A DNA stretch of 64,000 bases from Dyella flagellata (GCF_030160275.1 NZ_BSOA01000006.1:1-64000), one strand, 5' to 3'; numbered from the stretch's first letter, positions 1-8,599 are shown. The notes: generated from the letters alone by a model not told the origin. Translations and numbers: made by a program.

Positions 1-62
1 GCCCTGCGGGCCTTCTGGACGTCATGCCGGGCACGTGGAATAGATCAGAGCATCCCTAGGGA
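1..62. repeat. Dispersed repeat, copy 1 (window edge)
   Basis: Bases 1-46 are, in inverse orientation, about 85-90 percent identical by eye to 8169-8213. Bases 37-61 match the reverse complement of 60399-60423 with one mismatch. It is therefore a composite short repeat with a CTAGGGATG arm, a TGATCTATTCC core and a CCAGAAGGCCCGC arm. It carries no coding potential and may extend beyond the window start. Confidence 0.6.
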
Positions 63-107
63 TGGAGTCGGAACGCCGATGAAACTACTTGGCATTCCCT
101 GCGGATA

Positions 108-761
108 TCAATCCAGCGCGCCTGCGGCAAAACGTTCATCGACGCGCCGCGTTGCGGCAACTTCAAGGACAATGCACAGGGCACGCACCCCATCGTCCTT
201 GCTCATGCTTGGCGCATCCGGAAGCCGAGCTGCTTGGGAAGGAAGATACGGTAGGTGGATAAAGCCCGCGCGCCGGTCGCGATGCTGGGCGGCCAGATGC
301 AGCATCAGGTACGCCACGTGGTTGCAGACGAAGGTACCCGCGGTGTTAGACACCTCGGCGGGCAAGCCTTCAGCGATCAAGGCCTTGAGCATGGCCTTGA
401 TCGGCAGGGTGCTGAAGTAAGCAACGGGACCATCGTCCACGACAGCTGCATCGATGGGTTGCGCGCCGTTGTTATCGGCAATGCGGGCATCCTGCACGTT
501 GATGGCCACCCGCTCGATGGATAGGCGGCTGCGCCCACCCGCCTGGCCCACGCCAAGCAGAATCGCCGGCTCGACTTCGTCCACCATCGAGGACAGTTCG
601 CGTTGCGATTCGGCAAACGCCGTGGACAGCAGGCGCGATACCACCAGGTGGCCGCCAATGAGTCTGCCGTCGAGCGCATGCACGGTTTCCCACGAAGGAT
701 TGATGTCGGCGCCGTCGAACGGCGTGAAGCCAGTCAGCAGGATGCGCGGGGGCTTGCTCAT
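108..761 (-). CDS. pcp: Pyroglutamyl-peptidase I (pyrrolidone-carboxylate peptidase)
   Basis: A 217-residue cytosolic C15-family cysteine peptidase that removes N-terminal pyroglutamate from peptides. The start is read at MSKPPRILLTGF (761) because the family begins with this ILLTGFxPF strand; the longer open frame upstream overlaps the DUF979 gene. The catalytic triad is visible: Glu in LSIERVAIN, Cys in GTFVCNHVAY and His in GFIHLPYLP. Length is normal for the family. It is the last gene of an operon whose other members hydrolyse free 5-oxoproline, so peptide-derived pyroglutamate released here can be converted to glutamate by PxpABC. Confidence 0.93.
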   Translation of the reverse strand: MSKPPRILLTGFTPFDGADINPSWETVHALDGRLIGGHLVVSRLLSTAFAESQRELSSMVDEVEPAILLGVGQAGGRSRLSIERVAINVQDARIADNNGAQPIDAAVVDDGPVAYFSTLPIKAMLKALIAEGLPAEVSNTAGTFVCNHVAYLMLHLAAQHRDRRAGFIHLPYLPSQAARLPDAPSMSKDDGVRALCIVLEVAATRRVDERFAAGALD

Positions 762-786
762 GGCGATCTCGATACGGACCAAGGAC

Positions 787-1755
787 TTAGCGGAAAACCA
801 GCAGCCACAGGATGACGAAGTTGGCGATGAAAATGCCAATCGCGCTCCATGCCTGCGCACGGATCACGCCATAGGGATTGCGCAGCTCCAGCAGTGCAGC
901 CGGCACCAGATTGAAATCGGCAGCCATCGGCGTCAGCAGCGTACCGCAGTAACCGCATAGCATGCCCATGGAACCGAGGATGGCCGGGGTCGCGCCATAG
1001 CGCTGTATCAGCCATGGCAGCCCGATGCCGGCCATCATCACCGGAAATGCGGCAAACGCGTTGCCCATGATCACGGTGAACAGCAGCATGCCGAGCGCGA
1101 ACAGCAGCAGGCACAGGAAGGCATTACCTTCGGGAAGCAGCCTGCCCGCCAGCGTGGCGATGGCGGACCCTACTCCGCTTTGCGTAAACACCTCTCCGAG
1201 AGCTGCCAGCAGCAATGGCAGTAACGCCGCCCATCCAATGGCGTCGAGCAGGCGCCGGCCTTCCGCCAGCCCCTGATGCAGCGGCGCCCGCGCCACGCGT
1301 GCTGTGGCGATCAGCGCCACTACACAGGCCAAGGCAAGTCCAGTCAACGTCATTTGCCGGCTAGCAAACAACGCCATACCGCCGATCGCGAGATGGGCGC
1401 CCAACAATGCCACCAGCAACGTCACCAGCGGTATCAGCAACGCCGGCATAAACAGCTTATGGCCAAGGCGCGAGGCCGACGCGAGTCGCGCCGAACTGCT
1501 CGAGCCTTCAGGATGCGACCTACGACGAAGCAATGGAGCCAGCAACGCCAGCGCAATGACCATGCATCCGGCCGCTTGGGCAGGCCATAGGTGGCCGGCT
1601 TTCTGTTGCGCCAGCACGAAGTCGCCGCCGGCAAACAGCAGGCCAAGCAGCAGCCAGAAGGTGGCACGCGCAAGCTGCCTGTCACGCAGGTTGCAATACG
1701 CGCTGAATAGCAGGAAAGCCGCGATCAACTGATAGACGTATTCGATGCGCAGCAT
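787..1755 (-). CDS. DUF979 family membrane protein
   Basis: A 322-residue polytopic inner-membrane protein starting MLRIEYVYQ, with about nine to ten hydrophobic segments and a cytosolic linker rich in Arg/Ser near residue 85. It matches my memory of DUF979, which is nearly always encoded next to DUF969, as here (the DUF969 stop is two bases before this start). The two are thought to form a split permease. Beside pxpABC and pcp, uptake or efflux of 5-oxoproline or pyroglutamyl peptides is the natural inference, but no substrate can be read from the sequence. A longer upstream frame was rejected because it overlaps DUF969. Confidence 0.8.
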   Translation of the reverse strand: MLRIEYVYQLIAAFLLFSAYCNLRDRQLARATFWLLLGLLFAGGDFVLAQQKAGHLWPAQAAGCMVIALALLAPLLRRRSHPEGSSSSARLASASRLGHKLFMPALLIPLVTLLVALLGAHLAIGGMALFASRQMTLTGLALACVVALIATARVARAPLHQGLAEGRRLLDAIGWAALLPLLLAALGEVFTQSGVGSAIATLAGRLLPEGNAFLCLLLFALGMLLFTVIMGNAFAAFPVMMAGIGLPWLIQRYGATPAILGSMGMLCGYCGTLLTPMAADFNLVPAALLELRNPYGVIRAQAWSAIGIFIANFVILWLLVFR

Positions 1756-1757
1756 GT

Positions 1758-2435
1758 TCAGCCCTCGCGGGCGTGATGGGCGAGGCGGCGCTGGAACAGC
1801 CAGACGCGCACCGACTGGATCACAAATGCGACCATAGCCGTGGGCAATGCCCACAAGGCGATACTCAGCGGCGTAAGATCGATGCCGTGTTGCGCGTAAA
1901 AACCCTGGATGAGCAGCACTGCGCCCAGTGCAATGAAGACGTCTTCGCCAAAAAAGCGGCCAATATTGTCGGTCGCAGCGGCTACGGCGCGCAGCTCATC
2001 GCGCTCGGCGTCGCTAAGGCCCGGATTGATCTTTTCGGCGGCCGCCTCGCTCATCGGCGCCAGCAACGGACGCACCGTTTGCGCCGCGCCAGCGATGCCG
2101 GTGAGCCCCAGCATGGCCAGCCCTTCGCGCAACAGCAAGTAAGCGATCAGCAGGCGCGCGAGCGTAAGGCCCCGCAATCGCCCTATCCATTGCTGGGCGT
2201 GCTCGCGCAATCCGGCATGTTCGAGCAGGCCGACGGCGGGCAGCGTTAGTACGAACAGCAGCAACATGCGCGAGGACGCGAAGCTAGTGCCCAGCAGCGC
2301 CACCACGTCAGGCAATGGCCGCCCGGCCAGCAAGCCGCTGACGAGCGCCGCACAAACCACTACGGGAACCGCATTCAAGCGCAGCGCGAAGCCGATGATG
2401 ATGACCGCGACGCCCAGTAGCGGCCAATAGTTCAT
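1758..2435 (-). CDS. DUF969 family membrane protein
   Basis: A 225-residue inner-membrane protein starting MNYWPLLGVAVIIIGFALRLN, with about six hydrophobic helices and a hydrophilic loop (SEAAAEKINPGLSDAERDEL). Its start overlaps the pxpA stop by four bases, showing translational coupling. It is the partner of the DUF979 gene immediately downstream. The pair is a recurrent neighbour of PxpABC/Pcp genes in many bacteria, which suggests transport of the pathway substrate; this is inference from context. Confidence 0.8.
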   Translation of the reverse strand: MNYWPLLGVAVIIIGFALRLNAVPVVVCAALVSGLLAGRPLPDVVALLGTSFASSRMLLLFVLTLPAVGLLEHAGLREHAQQWIGRLRGLTLARLLIAYLLLREGLAMLGLTGIAGAAQTVRPLLAPMSEAAAEKINPGLSDAERDELRAVAAATDNIGRFFGEDVFIALGAVLLIQGFYAQHGIDLTPLSIALWALPTAMVAFVIQSVRVWLFQRRLAHHAREG

Positions 2436-3217
2436 GTCTGCTGTCCGGTCCGGTGCGGGGCTGCGATGCCGATGTCGGTGGCCTCCAATGCGGCACGCAA
2501 TTGTCGTGCGAAGGTCACCGCATGCGCACTGTCGCCGTGCACGCACAGGGTGTCGGCCTGCAATTCCAGGATGCTGCCGTCGACAGCACGCAGCCGGCCT
2601 TCACGGGCGATTGCCATGGCCTGTGCGATCGCCTCGTCGCTTTCCTGGATCAAGGCATTCGGTTCGCGTCGCGGCTGCAGCTTGCCGTCAGGGCGATAGC
2701 GACGCTCGGCAAAGGCTTCGGCGACAACCGGTATGCCCACTGCCCTGCCCGCGTCGATCAGCGCCGAGTTGGCCAGGCCGAACAAGCGCAGCGCGGGATC
2801 GAAATCACGCACGGCGCGTGCGATCGCTTCGGCCAGTTTCAAGTCACGTGCAGCCATGTTGTACAGCGCGCCGTGCGGCTTCACGTGCCGCAGCCGGGCA
2901 CCCGCCGCTTGCGCGAATCCATGCAAAGCACCGATCTGATACAGCGTTAGCGCATAGACTTCGTTGGACGTAACCGCCATCTCGCGACGCCCGAAACCCT
3001 GCAGATCGGGCAGCGACACGTGCGCGCCAATGGCTACTTCGCGCTCAACGGCCAAGGCGACGGTGCCGCGCATGATGTCCGGGTCGCCGCCATGAAAGCC
3101 GCAAGCTATATTGGCTGAGCTGACGATGGCGAGCAGCGCAGCGTCGTCGCCCATGCGCCATGCGCCAAAGGATTCGCCCAGGTCGCTGTTGAGATCGATC
3201 GTCTTGGCGCTTTTCAT
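2432..3217 (-). CDS. pxpA: 5-oxoprolinase subunit A (LamB/YcsF family)
   Basis: A 261-residue cytosolic protein with the family signature start IDLNSDLGESFGAW, then ANIACGFHGGD (metal/active-site loop), GAHVSLPDLQGFGRR and VKPHGALYN. PxpA acts with PxpB and PxpC in ATP-dependent cleavage of 5-oxoproline to glutamate. It overlaps pxpC upstream and DUF969 downstream by four bases each. Length is close to the usual 245-255 residues. Confidence 0.95.
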   Translation of the reverse strand: MKSAKTIDLNSDLGESFGAWRMGDDAALLAIVSSANIACGFHGGDPDIMRGTVALAVEREVAIGAHVSLPDLQGFGRREMAVTSNEVYALTLYQIGALHGFAQAAGARLRHVKPHGALYNMAARDLKLAEAIARAVRDFDPALRLFGLANSALIDAGRAVGIPVVAEAFAERRYRPDGKLQPRREPNALIQESDEAIAQAMAIAREGRLRAVDGSILELQADTLCVHGDSAHAVTFARQLRAALEATDIGIAAPHRTGQQT

Positions 3218-4197
3218 GTGGATTCCAGGCGTTGTTCGATGCGTTGAAGCAAGCGCTGCAGCGATTGCTCGCGCTCGCGCAGGCGTTGTAATGCCTCGTC
3301 CATGGCGGTTTCGCGGAAATATACGGCATCGCCCGGGCGTAGTTGGGCCACGCGCGGAAGATCCACCGCGGCGAGCTGACCGATGCGCGGATAGCCGCCT
3401 GTGACCGGTGCTTCGGCCAGCAGCAGGATCGGCTGTCCCGACGGCGGTAGCTGCAGGGTGCCGGGCAACGTGGCTTCGGATACCAGCTCCAGCGCTTGGC
3501 GCAGACGCAGCAATGCGCCATCCATGCGACTGCCGGTACGGTTGCTGTCCTTGCTGATGAGAAAGTGCTGGGCAAACAGGGCCTGCTGCGAGGCGTCGTC
3601 AAGCGCGTTGTAATGATGACCACGCATCAAGGCCAGCGGTTCCTGAGCGTAGCCGAGCCACGGCTGCGGATCGAGCCCCCAGCGGAGTGCCTTCACGTGC
3701 CGGCCCGAATGAAACCAGGGAGCCGCGGCGCGTTCACCGATCGTCAAAACGTCGCCGGCCTGAATTGCCCTTCCATCCAGCGGACCGATGCATGCATGCA
3801 GATCGGTGCTACGGCTGCCAAGCACCGGCGCACTGTCGAACCCGCCCCGCACCGCGAGATAGCTGCGACAACCATGTTGTATGCCGCCGAGGCGAAGCAG
3901 CGTACCCGCCGGTAGAAAGCAGCTCGTCCACGGCGGCAATAGCTGATCGTCTGCGCGCGCCTCGATGACCCCGCCGGTAACGGCAATCACCGCATCCTGC
4001 CGGAAGCGCAGCATGGGACCGGCCAGCGTGATCTCCAACGCGGCTTCGCCACTGGTGTTGCCCACCAATGCATTGGCCAATCGCCAGGCCGGTACATCCA
4101 TGGCACCGGCGCGCCCCACGCCTAGCGACGCATAACTGCGGCGCCCCGCGTCTTGCAGGCTGCTGAGCAGGCCGGGCTTGATCACGTCGATGCTCAT
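3214..4197 (-). CDS. pxpC: 5-oxoprolinase subunit C (biotin-dependent carboxylase-like, KipA/AHS2)
   Basis: A 327-residue cytosolic protein beginning MSIDVIKPGLLSSLQDAGRR, the typical start of the AHS2/KipA family (SLQDxGR). Further family blocks are RSYLAVRGGFD, VLGSRSTD and TGGYPRIGQLA near the C-terminus. It forms the ATP-dependent 5-oxoprolinase with PxpA and PxpB. The C-terminal helix is Gln/Arg/Leu rich (LQRLREREQSLQRLLQRIEQ) and probably coiled. It is 92 bases downstream of pxpB, with a REP-type palindrome in between. Confidence 0.93.
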   Translation of the reverse strand: MSIDVIKPGLLSSLQDAGRRSYASLGVGRAGAMDVPAWRLANALVGNTSGEAALEITLAGPMLRFRQDAVIAVTGGVIEARADDQLLPPWTSCFLPAGTLLRLGGIQHGCRSYLAVRGGFDSAPVLGSRSTDLHACIGPLDGRAIQAGDVLTIGERAAAPWFHSGRHVKALRWGLDPQPWLGYAQEPLALMRGHHYNALDDASQQALFAQHFLISKDSNRTGSRMDGALLRLRQALELVSEATLPGTLQLPPSGQPILLLAEAPVTGGYPRIGQLAAVDLPRVAQLRPGDAVYFRETAMDEALQRLREREQSLQRLLQRIEQRLEST

Positions 4198-4228
4198 GCG
4201 TCAGCGCCTGCCCGCATGACAATGGCGC

Positions 4229-4294
4229 AGTGAGGATGCCGATTCCCGCTTTCCGCAGGCTTGCGGATGCTGGGCTTGGCATCCCAGCCTACGT
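4229..4294. repeat. REP-like palindrome pair at the pxpB 3' end
   Basis: This is a degenerate left arm (GATGCCGATTCCCGC) followed by GCTGGG-CTTGGC-ATCCCAGCCTAC. The right-hand CTAC is read by pxpB, on the minus strand, as its TAG stop codon. It is the same family as 8369-8436, 21310-21329, 28685-28751, 37576-37601 and 37922-37949. Confidence 0.7.
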
Positions 4295-4996
4295 GCTGGC
4301 GAGGCGTTGGTATGCATGCTCGTCAATCGCCTGAAAGCGAACAGCATCCCCCGGCTGCAAGAGAGATGGCGTGGCGGCAGCCGGATCGAACAGCCGCAAC
4401 GGCGTGCGACCGATCAACTGCCACCCACCGGGCAATTCCTGCGGGTAAATGCCCGTCTGCTGCCCGCCGATGGCAACACTGCCGGCCGGCACGCTCATAC
4501 GCGGGCTGCTACGCCGCGGCGTAGCCAACGCCGGATCGAGGCCAAGCAGATAAGGAAACCCTGGTGCGAATCCAAGCATGGCCACGCGATAGGTTACGCG
4601 GGTATGGCGCGCGACGACCTCCTCCGGCGACAGCTGCGAGTACGATGCAACGTCGAGCAGATCCTCGCCCGCCTCGCCACCGTAGCAAACCGGAATGGTG
4701 ATCTCGCGGGGCTCTGCTTCTGCAGTGCTTGCCTGATCCAGTGCAGCGTTGATTGCCTCGCGCAGGCGCTGTTCGGAAAAACGGCCGTCGTCCTCCAGCC
4801 AGCTCATCGGATCAAAGCGCAACAGCAGGCTCGCATAGGCTGGCACATATTCCACCTCGGCCAGCCTGGATTTTAGCGCTGCCGCCATCGCATGCACGCG
4901 CGCATTCACTTCGAAGTCGATGCTCGTACCCAAGCGCAGGAGCCACGCGTCTTCCGCGAGGGGCTCGATTCGCATGGTCGGCCAGGCTTGCGGCAT
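4289..4996 (-). CDS. pxpB: 5-oxoprolinase subunit B (KipI/AHS1 family)
   Basis: A 235-residue cytosolic protein. The start at 4996 (MPQAWPTMRIEPLAED) has AGGACG about six bases upstream; the much longer open frame beyond it has no family similarity and overlaps the transporter gene. Family blocks visible are VTYRVAMLGFAPGFPYL, RVGGQQTGIYP-like text (VAIGGQQTGIYPQELPGGW) and IGRTPLRLFDP, all typical of KipI/AHS1 proteins. It is the first enzyme gene of the pxpB-pxpC-pxpA-DUF969-DUF979-pcp series. Its stop codon lies inside a REP-like palindrome. Confidence 0.92.
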   Translation of the reverse strand: MPQAWPTMRIEPLAEDAWLLRLGTSIDFEVNARVHAMAAALKSRLAEVEYVPAYASLLLRFDPMSWLEDDGRFSEQRLREAINAALDQASTAEAEPREITIPVCYGGEAGEDLLDVASYSQLSPEEVVARHTRVTYRVAMLGFAPGFPYLLGLDPALATPRRSSPRMSVPAGSVAIGGQQTGIYPQELPGGWQLIGRTPLRLFDPAAATPSLLQPGDAVRFQAIDEHAYQRLAST

Positions 4997-5037
4997 GCGT
5001 TCGTCCTGAGTGCGCGAGTCAATCTCACTGTGTCCAG

Positions 5038-5076
5038 GCTCGTTCTTACAACGAGCGGAGTCAACAAGCTGTTGAC
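5038..5076. promoter_or_regulatory. Two adjacent inverted repeats upstream of pxpB
   Basis: GCTCGTT-CTTAC-AACGAGC (5038-5056) and GTCAACA-AGC-TGTTGAC (5060-5076) lie in the 176-base gap between the transporter and pxpB. On the minus strand a TTGACT hexamer overlaps them. They look like operator sites for a dimeric repressor, the second resembling GntR-type sites, and could give pxpB its own promoter. No regulator gene is adjacent. Confidence 0.45.
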
Positions 5077-5172
5077 CGCTGGCGGGCCCGAATCCTTGCT
5101 TCCCGGTCCCTCCAAACCCCGCTGGGCCCATACGTACGCCGCCGCTGGTGCCAAACCCGACCGGTGTGTCAG

Positions 5173-6525
5173 TTAAACCTTGCCTGCCCAGGCGAAAACC
5201 ACCAACACCAGCGTCACGGTGATGGCGCCGAAGATGCGGGTGGCGATCTGCGCAAAGGGCATCAAGGCCATCCGTTCCGAAGCGGTGAGGATGGCGACAT
5301 CGCCGGTGCCACCCTGCCCGCTGTGGCAGGCGCAAACGATCGCCGTATCGATCGGATACATGCCCATGCGACGGCCCACATAAAAACCCGTGAGCATCAG
5401 CGTAGCCACTGTTGAGGCGATCGTCAGGCCGTTGCTCAGCGTCAAGGCCGACACCAACTTGTCCCATGGCGTCATGGCGACGCCAATGGCGAAAAGCAGC
5501 GGATAGGTCACCGCAACGGCAAAGAACCGGTAGGCCAGGCTCGCACCTCGCCGCAGCTCAGGTGGAATGGCCCTGCCAAGCTGAGCCAGCACCGCGATGA
5601 AAAGCATCGAGACCGGTGCCGGCAAGCCGAACAAATGGAAGGCCAGCAAACCCAGCACGTAAAAACTGATACCGGTTATTCCCGCAGCGGCGAGCTGCGC
5701 GACATCTACGCCAGTGCCTTCATGATCGCCGTCCACGCGAGCCTTCACCGCTTTTTCCTGCCCAGGATACAAGCGTCCACTTCCGCTCAGATGTGGATAT
5801 TTACGTCCCATGAAATTCAGCAGGCCCGAAAGCAAAATGGCGCTCAGGCTTCCCAGCATGATCGACGGGAGCACCTGGGCGAATACTTCGCCCTGTTCCT
5901 GATGCAGCACTGCCGCATAACCATAGGACAACGGCAGCGCTCCCTCTCCGATCCCTCCAGCCATGATGGGAATCACCACATAAAAGAACGTGTGCCGCAC
6001 GTCCATCCCGAGCAGGCTACCCACTAGGGTGCCCACGATCATGGCGGCAATCGAGCCACAGGCCAGCGGCACGAAGATGCGGAGGAAGCCGTGGATCAAC
6101 ACACGGCGATCCATCGACAGGATGCTGCCGACGATGATGATGCAGATGAAAAGATAGAGAAAATTGGACGACTTGGTAAAGCTGGTGACGCCATCCACCA
6201 CAATAGCCGGAAGCAGCTTCGCATGAACCAGGTACGATGGAAGAAAGGTCGCGAGAATAGCTGCCGCGCCGATGTGCCGAAGATAAGGCAAGCGCTTGCC
6301 GATCTCCCCGCAGGTAAAGCCACCCACTGCCAGCACAGCGATGGCGATGTTGATTTCGCCCGGCATCCATCCCTGGCTCGCCATGACAGCAAGCAACGCA
6401 AGCAGCAGCACGTAGACAGGCACAGGAATGATTCCGATGCGGATATCCATCCACCGCCACCAGCCCGCCGGCCAGAATCGACAGGGAGAAAAGGCGGATT
6501 TCGTACGGGTCTGCGGGGCACTCAT
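5173..6525 (-). CDS. 2-hydroxycarboxylate transporter family permease (CitS/CimH-like)
   Basis: A 450-residue polytopic inner-membrane protein with about eleven to twelve hydrophobic segments. It has the two Gly-rich reentrant-loop signatures expected of the 2HCT family: IMAGGIGEGALPLSYGYA around residue 190 and HSGQGGTGDVAILTASERM around residue 405. Family members exchange citrate, malate or lactate with Na+ or H+. Its position 5' of pxpBCA suggests it may instead import pyroglutamate or a related carboxylate, which is inference. It follows the porin by 43 bases. Confidence 0.85.
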   Translation of the reverse strand: MSAPQTRTKSAFSPCRFWPAGWWRWMDIRIGIIPVPVYVLLLALLAVMASQGWMPGEINIAIAVLAVGGFTCGEIGKRLPYLRHIGAAAILATFLPSYLVHAKLLPAIVVDGVTSFTKSSNFLYLFICIIIVGSILSMDRRVLIHGFLRIFVPLACGSIAAMIVGTLVGSLLGMDVRHTFFYVVIPIMAGGIGEGALPLSYGYAAVLHQEQGEVFAQVLPSIMLGSLSAILLSGLLNFMGRKYPHLSGSGRLYPGQEKAVKARVDGDHEGTGVDVAQLAAAGITGISFYVLGLLAFHLFGLPAPVSMLFIAVLAQLGRAIPPELRRGASLAYRFFAVAVTYPLLFAIGVAMTPWDKLVSALTLSNGLTIASTVATLMLTGFYVGRRMGMYPIDTAIVCACHSGQGGTGDVAILTASERMALMPFAQIATRIFGAITVTLVLVVFAWAGKV

Positions 6526-6568
6526 TGTTCAAACCATCCTTGTTCCATCTCAGCAGATAGGCTTGCGT

Positions 6569-7945
6569 TTAAAAGCGGAAACGGACGCCGATCATGGGAT
6601 CGACGTTCCACCTGTGCAGATAGCCACTGGCCATGCCTCCGCTGACTCGCGAATACATCGCGCCGGCATAAGTATCGAAATGGCGATTGATTCGGTAATC
6701 CAGCCGCGCCGCTGGCATGGTCTGGCTGCCGCTACACTGTGGGGACTCGGCACCCCCACACTTTGTCACGCCGTAAGCGTTCTGACTGTAGTAGTACCAG
6801 CCTGCCGCCAGATCCAATTTGGCAGTGATCGGATGGTCAAAACCGATCCAGTAGACCTTCATGACCTTGGTATGCGGGTAAGCGGAATTATTGACCACGC
6901 TGAACCAGTGCCCGCCCAGCCCTTGCAACGGTACAGCAAGCGGGTGCGAAGGATTGCGGTATCGAAGGTCCACGAAACCTGCATAGAGTGTCCAGTGATC
7001 CAGCTTGTACCGGGTCATCGCCAAATAGGATGAATTGTCCGAAATGGTGGCCGCCAGCGAATCCGGTGCTGCTCCTTTGGCCATCTGCTCGGCCGTGAGC
7101 GGACTTGCCGAAATAGCCGTGTTCTTGCGACCCCATGCCACGTCCATCGACCATCGTCCCTGGTCAAAGCCGACGTCGATCTCTTTGGCGATGCCTGGGC
7201 TGCCTTGGGTGAATCCCGGCTGGAACAGCCCGCTGACGCGAACGTGTTTGTAGCGGTAAGCGTATTTGACGGAATTATTCAGACGGCCATCTTCGGTAAC
7301 GCCGATGCCCGCCGCTGCATTGGAATAGGAGAGAATGGAAAAGGCGTACGATCCGCTGAGTGGATCGTATTGGCTCATTGCATCCCGGTCCGGAAGATTG
7401 TTGCGCCCTAGCGTGAGGCTGCCATAGGTTGCGGAGCTGAATCCGAAATAGGCCGGCCCATTGAAGGCCTGCCCCGCACGGCTGGAGTCGCCCGCCGCGT
7501 GCTGCCGATTTTGCGGCACCCCATTGTTGTAAACGTAGGATTGCAAGCCATCCGTCAGGCGAAACGAATGGGGCGAAAAACCGGTTTCCAGTTTGAAGAT
7601 GAAATCGAAATCGCCGGCGATCTTCTCTTTGCCGCGCAAGCCGATGGACGACTGGCTCAGGCCGTTGGGCGCGATCGAAACCAGGGATTCATGCGCGGTT
7701 TTATTGATGAAGTAATTCAAGCCCGCGGCCGAGCTGGAACTGACTTTGGCACCTGCACGCAAATAAGCAACGCCGATGTCGTAAACACCATACAAGGTCA
7801 TGCCATGCCAGGTCAGCTCATCCTCTGCCGTCGCGGTTTCGGTGGCGGTCAACATGCCTGCGGCAAGGAGAGCAAGAGCAGATCGTCCTACCTGCTTTCT
7901 TGCACGCGGCCCAATCCCAAGACCGCTACGGCTCATGGCATGCAT
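6569..7945 (-). CDS. Outer-membrane general porin (OmpC/Porin_4-like)
   Basis: A 458-residue protein (or 455 from the internal MSRSGLGIG start) with a signal peptide ending near ATETATAED. Family features are LTWHGMTLYGVYDIGVAY, GLRGKEKIAGDFDFIFKLETGF, RAGQAFNGPAYFGFSS and a C-terminal phenylalanine (GVRFRF) typical of trimeric beta-barrel porins. It is the first gene of the minus-strand pyroglutamate locus and is likely the outer-membrane route for its substrate. The ribosome binding site is weak. The only Cys pair (VTKCGGAESPQCSG) sits in a predicted loop and may form a disulfide. Confidence 0.88.
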   Translation of the reverse strand: MHAMSRSGLGIGPRARKQVGRSALALLAAGMLTATETATAEDELTWHGMTLYGVYDIGVAYLRAGAKVSSSSAAGLNYFINKTAHESLVSIAPNGLSQSSIGLRGKEKIAGDFDFIFKLETGFSPHSFRLTDGLQSYVYNNGVPQNRQHAAGDSSRAGQAFNGPAYFGFSSATYGSLTLGRNNLPDRDAMSQYDPLSGSYAFSILSYSNAAAGIGVTEDGRLNNSVKYAYRYKHVRVSGLFQPGFTQGSPGIAKEIDVGFDQGRWSMDVAWGRKNTAISASPLTAEQMAKGAAPDSLAATISDNSSYLAMTRYKLDHWTLYAGFVDLRYRNPSHPLAVPLQGLGGHWFSVVNNSAYPHTKVMKVYWIGFDHPITAKLDLAAGWYYYSQNAYGVTKCGGAESPQCSGSQTMPAARLDYRINRHFDTYAGAMYSRVSGGMASGYLHRWNVDPMIGVRFRF

Positions 7946-8168
7946 CGGTCATTGCTTTCGTCATTAGTCCATTAAGGGCACTGACACTCCTGAGTTTCAT
8001 CAATCCCATGACTGTTGCAGATGCGACGCAGCGAGCCGGAAGCCCATTGCAATCGAGCATACGGACTACTGACAGATTTATTTCTAAAAAGTTTCCGAAA
8101 ATGTATTTTGGTTACATGTGCCGAGCCGATCATGATCAGCTTGACGAAAGCTGCATCCAGGAAGGATT

Positions 8169-8298
8169 GATCTATTCCACCCACCCGGCATGATGCCCAG
8201 AAGGCCCGCAGGGTGTGTCATGCGACACAGGGCAGAGAAGGTCATCCGTCCAAGTCGCGGGGCACGGCCCGCGCGCCTTCTGGACGTCACCCCGTCAT
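8169..8298. repeat. Dispersed repeat, copy 2, with partial inverted copy
   Basis: Bases 8169-8213 are an inverted copy of 1-46. Bases 8270-8290 carry a second partial copy (CCTTCTGGACGTCA) in the opposite orientation, so this is a head-to-head pair. A small palindrome GTGTC-ATGC-GACAC lies at 8213-8226 between them. No coding content is seen. Confidence 0.55.
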
Positions 8299-8368
8299 AA
8301 AAATTCAAAAGCTTGGGGCCACACGCTTGCGGAACACGCTGTATGCGCGCCCCGTAGCGACCCAGCGC

Positions 8369-8436
8369 GTAGGCTAGGATGCCAATCCCAGCTTTCCACA
8401 CGGCATCCCGATGCTGTGATTGTCACCCCAGCCTAC
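8369..8436. repeat. Paired REP-like palindromes
   Basis: GTAGGCTAGGATGCCAATCC and a following CAGC form the left element. GATGCTGTGATTGTCACCCC and AGCCTAC form the inverted right element, with about 20 bases between them. This is the typical paired-REP arrangement, degenerate compared with the copy at 28685-28751. It lies in the 650-base gap (7946-8599) that otherwise holds only the porin promoter region and a possible gene remnant. Confidence 0.65.
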
Positions 8437-8599
8437 ATGCTATCGACGATTTGCCGGCCGGCAATAAAGACCGTTTGCACCGCATGGTGATGTTCATGAC
8501 CGCACGTTGCGGGACGATGATGGCGTCCTTGGCTTGCTTGGCACCGATGGTGTCGCCAATTAAAATCGGCACCACCGCCACGGATCATCGGGGACCACT
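8437..8599 (-). pseudogene. Possible amidohydrolase C-terminal remnant
   Basis: On the minus strand, the segment ending at about 8442 reads HHAVQTVFIAGRQIVDSM, which resembles the C-terminal strand of TrzN/SsnA-type amidohydrolases (xVxxVFVxGRxV). The upstream part is in a different frame and no start or metal-binding motif remains. It looks like decayed DNA next to the paired REP, but the match is short and could be chance. Confidence 0.25.

Noticed and set aside
4997-5467. N-terminal extension of PxpB upstream of 4996
   Set aside because: The text is shadow translation of the transporter gene's 3' part, and a proper ribosome site and family start exist at 4996.
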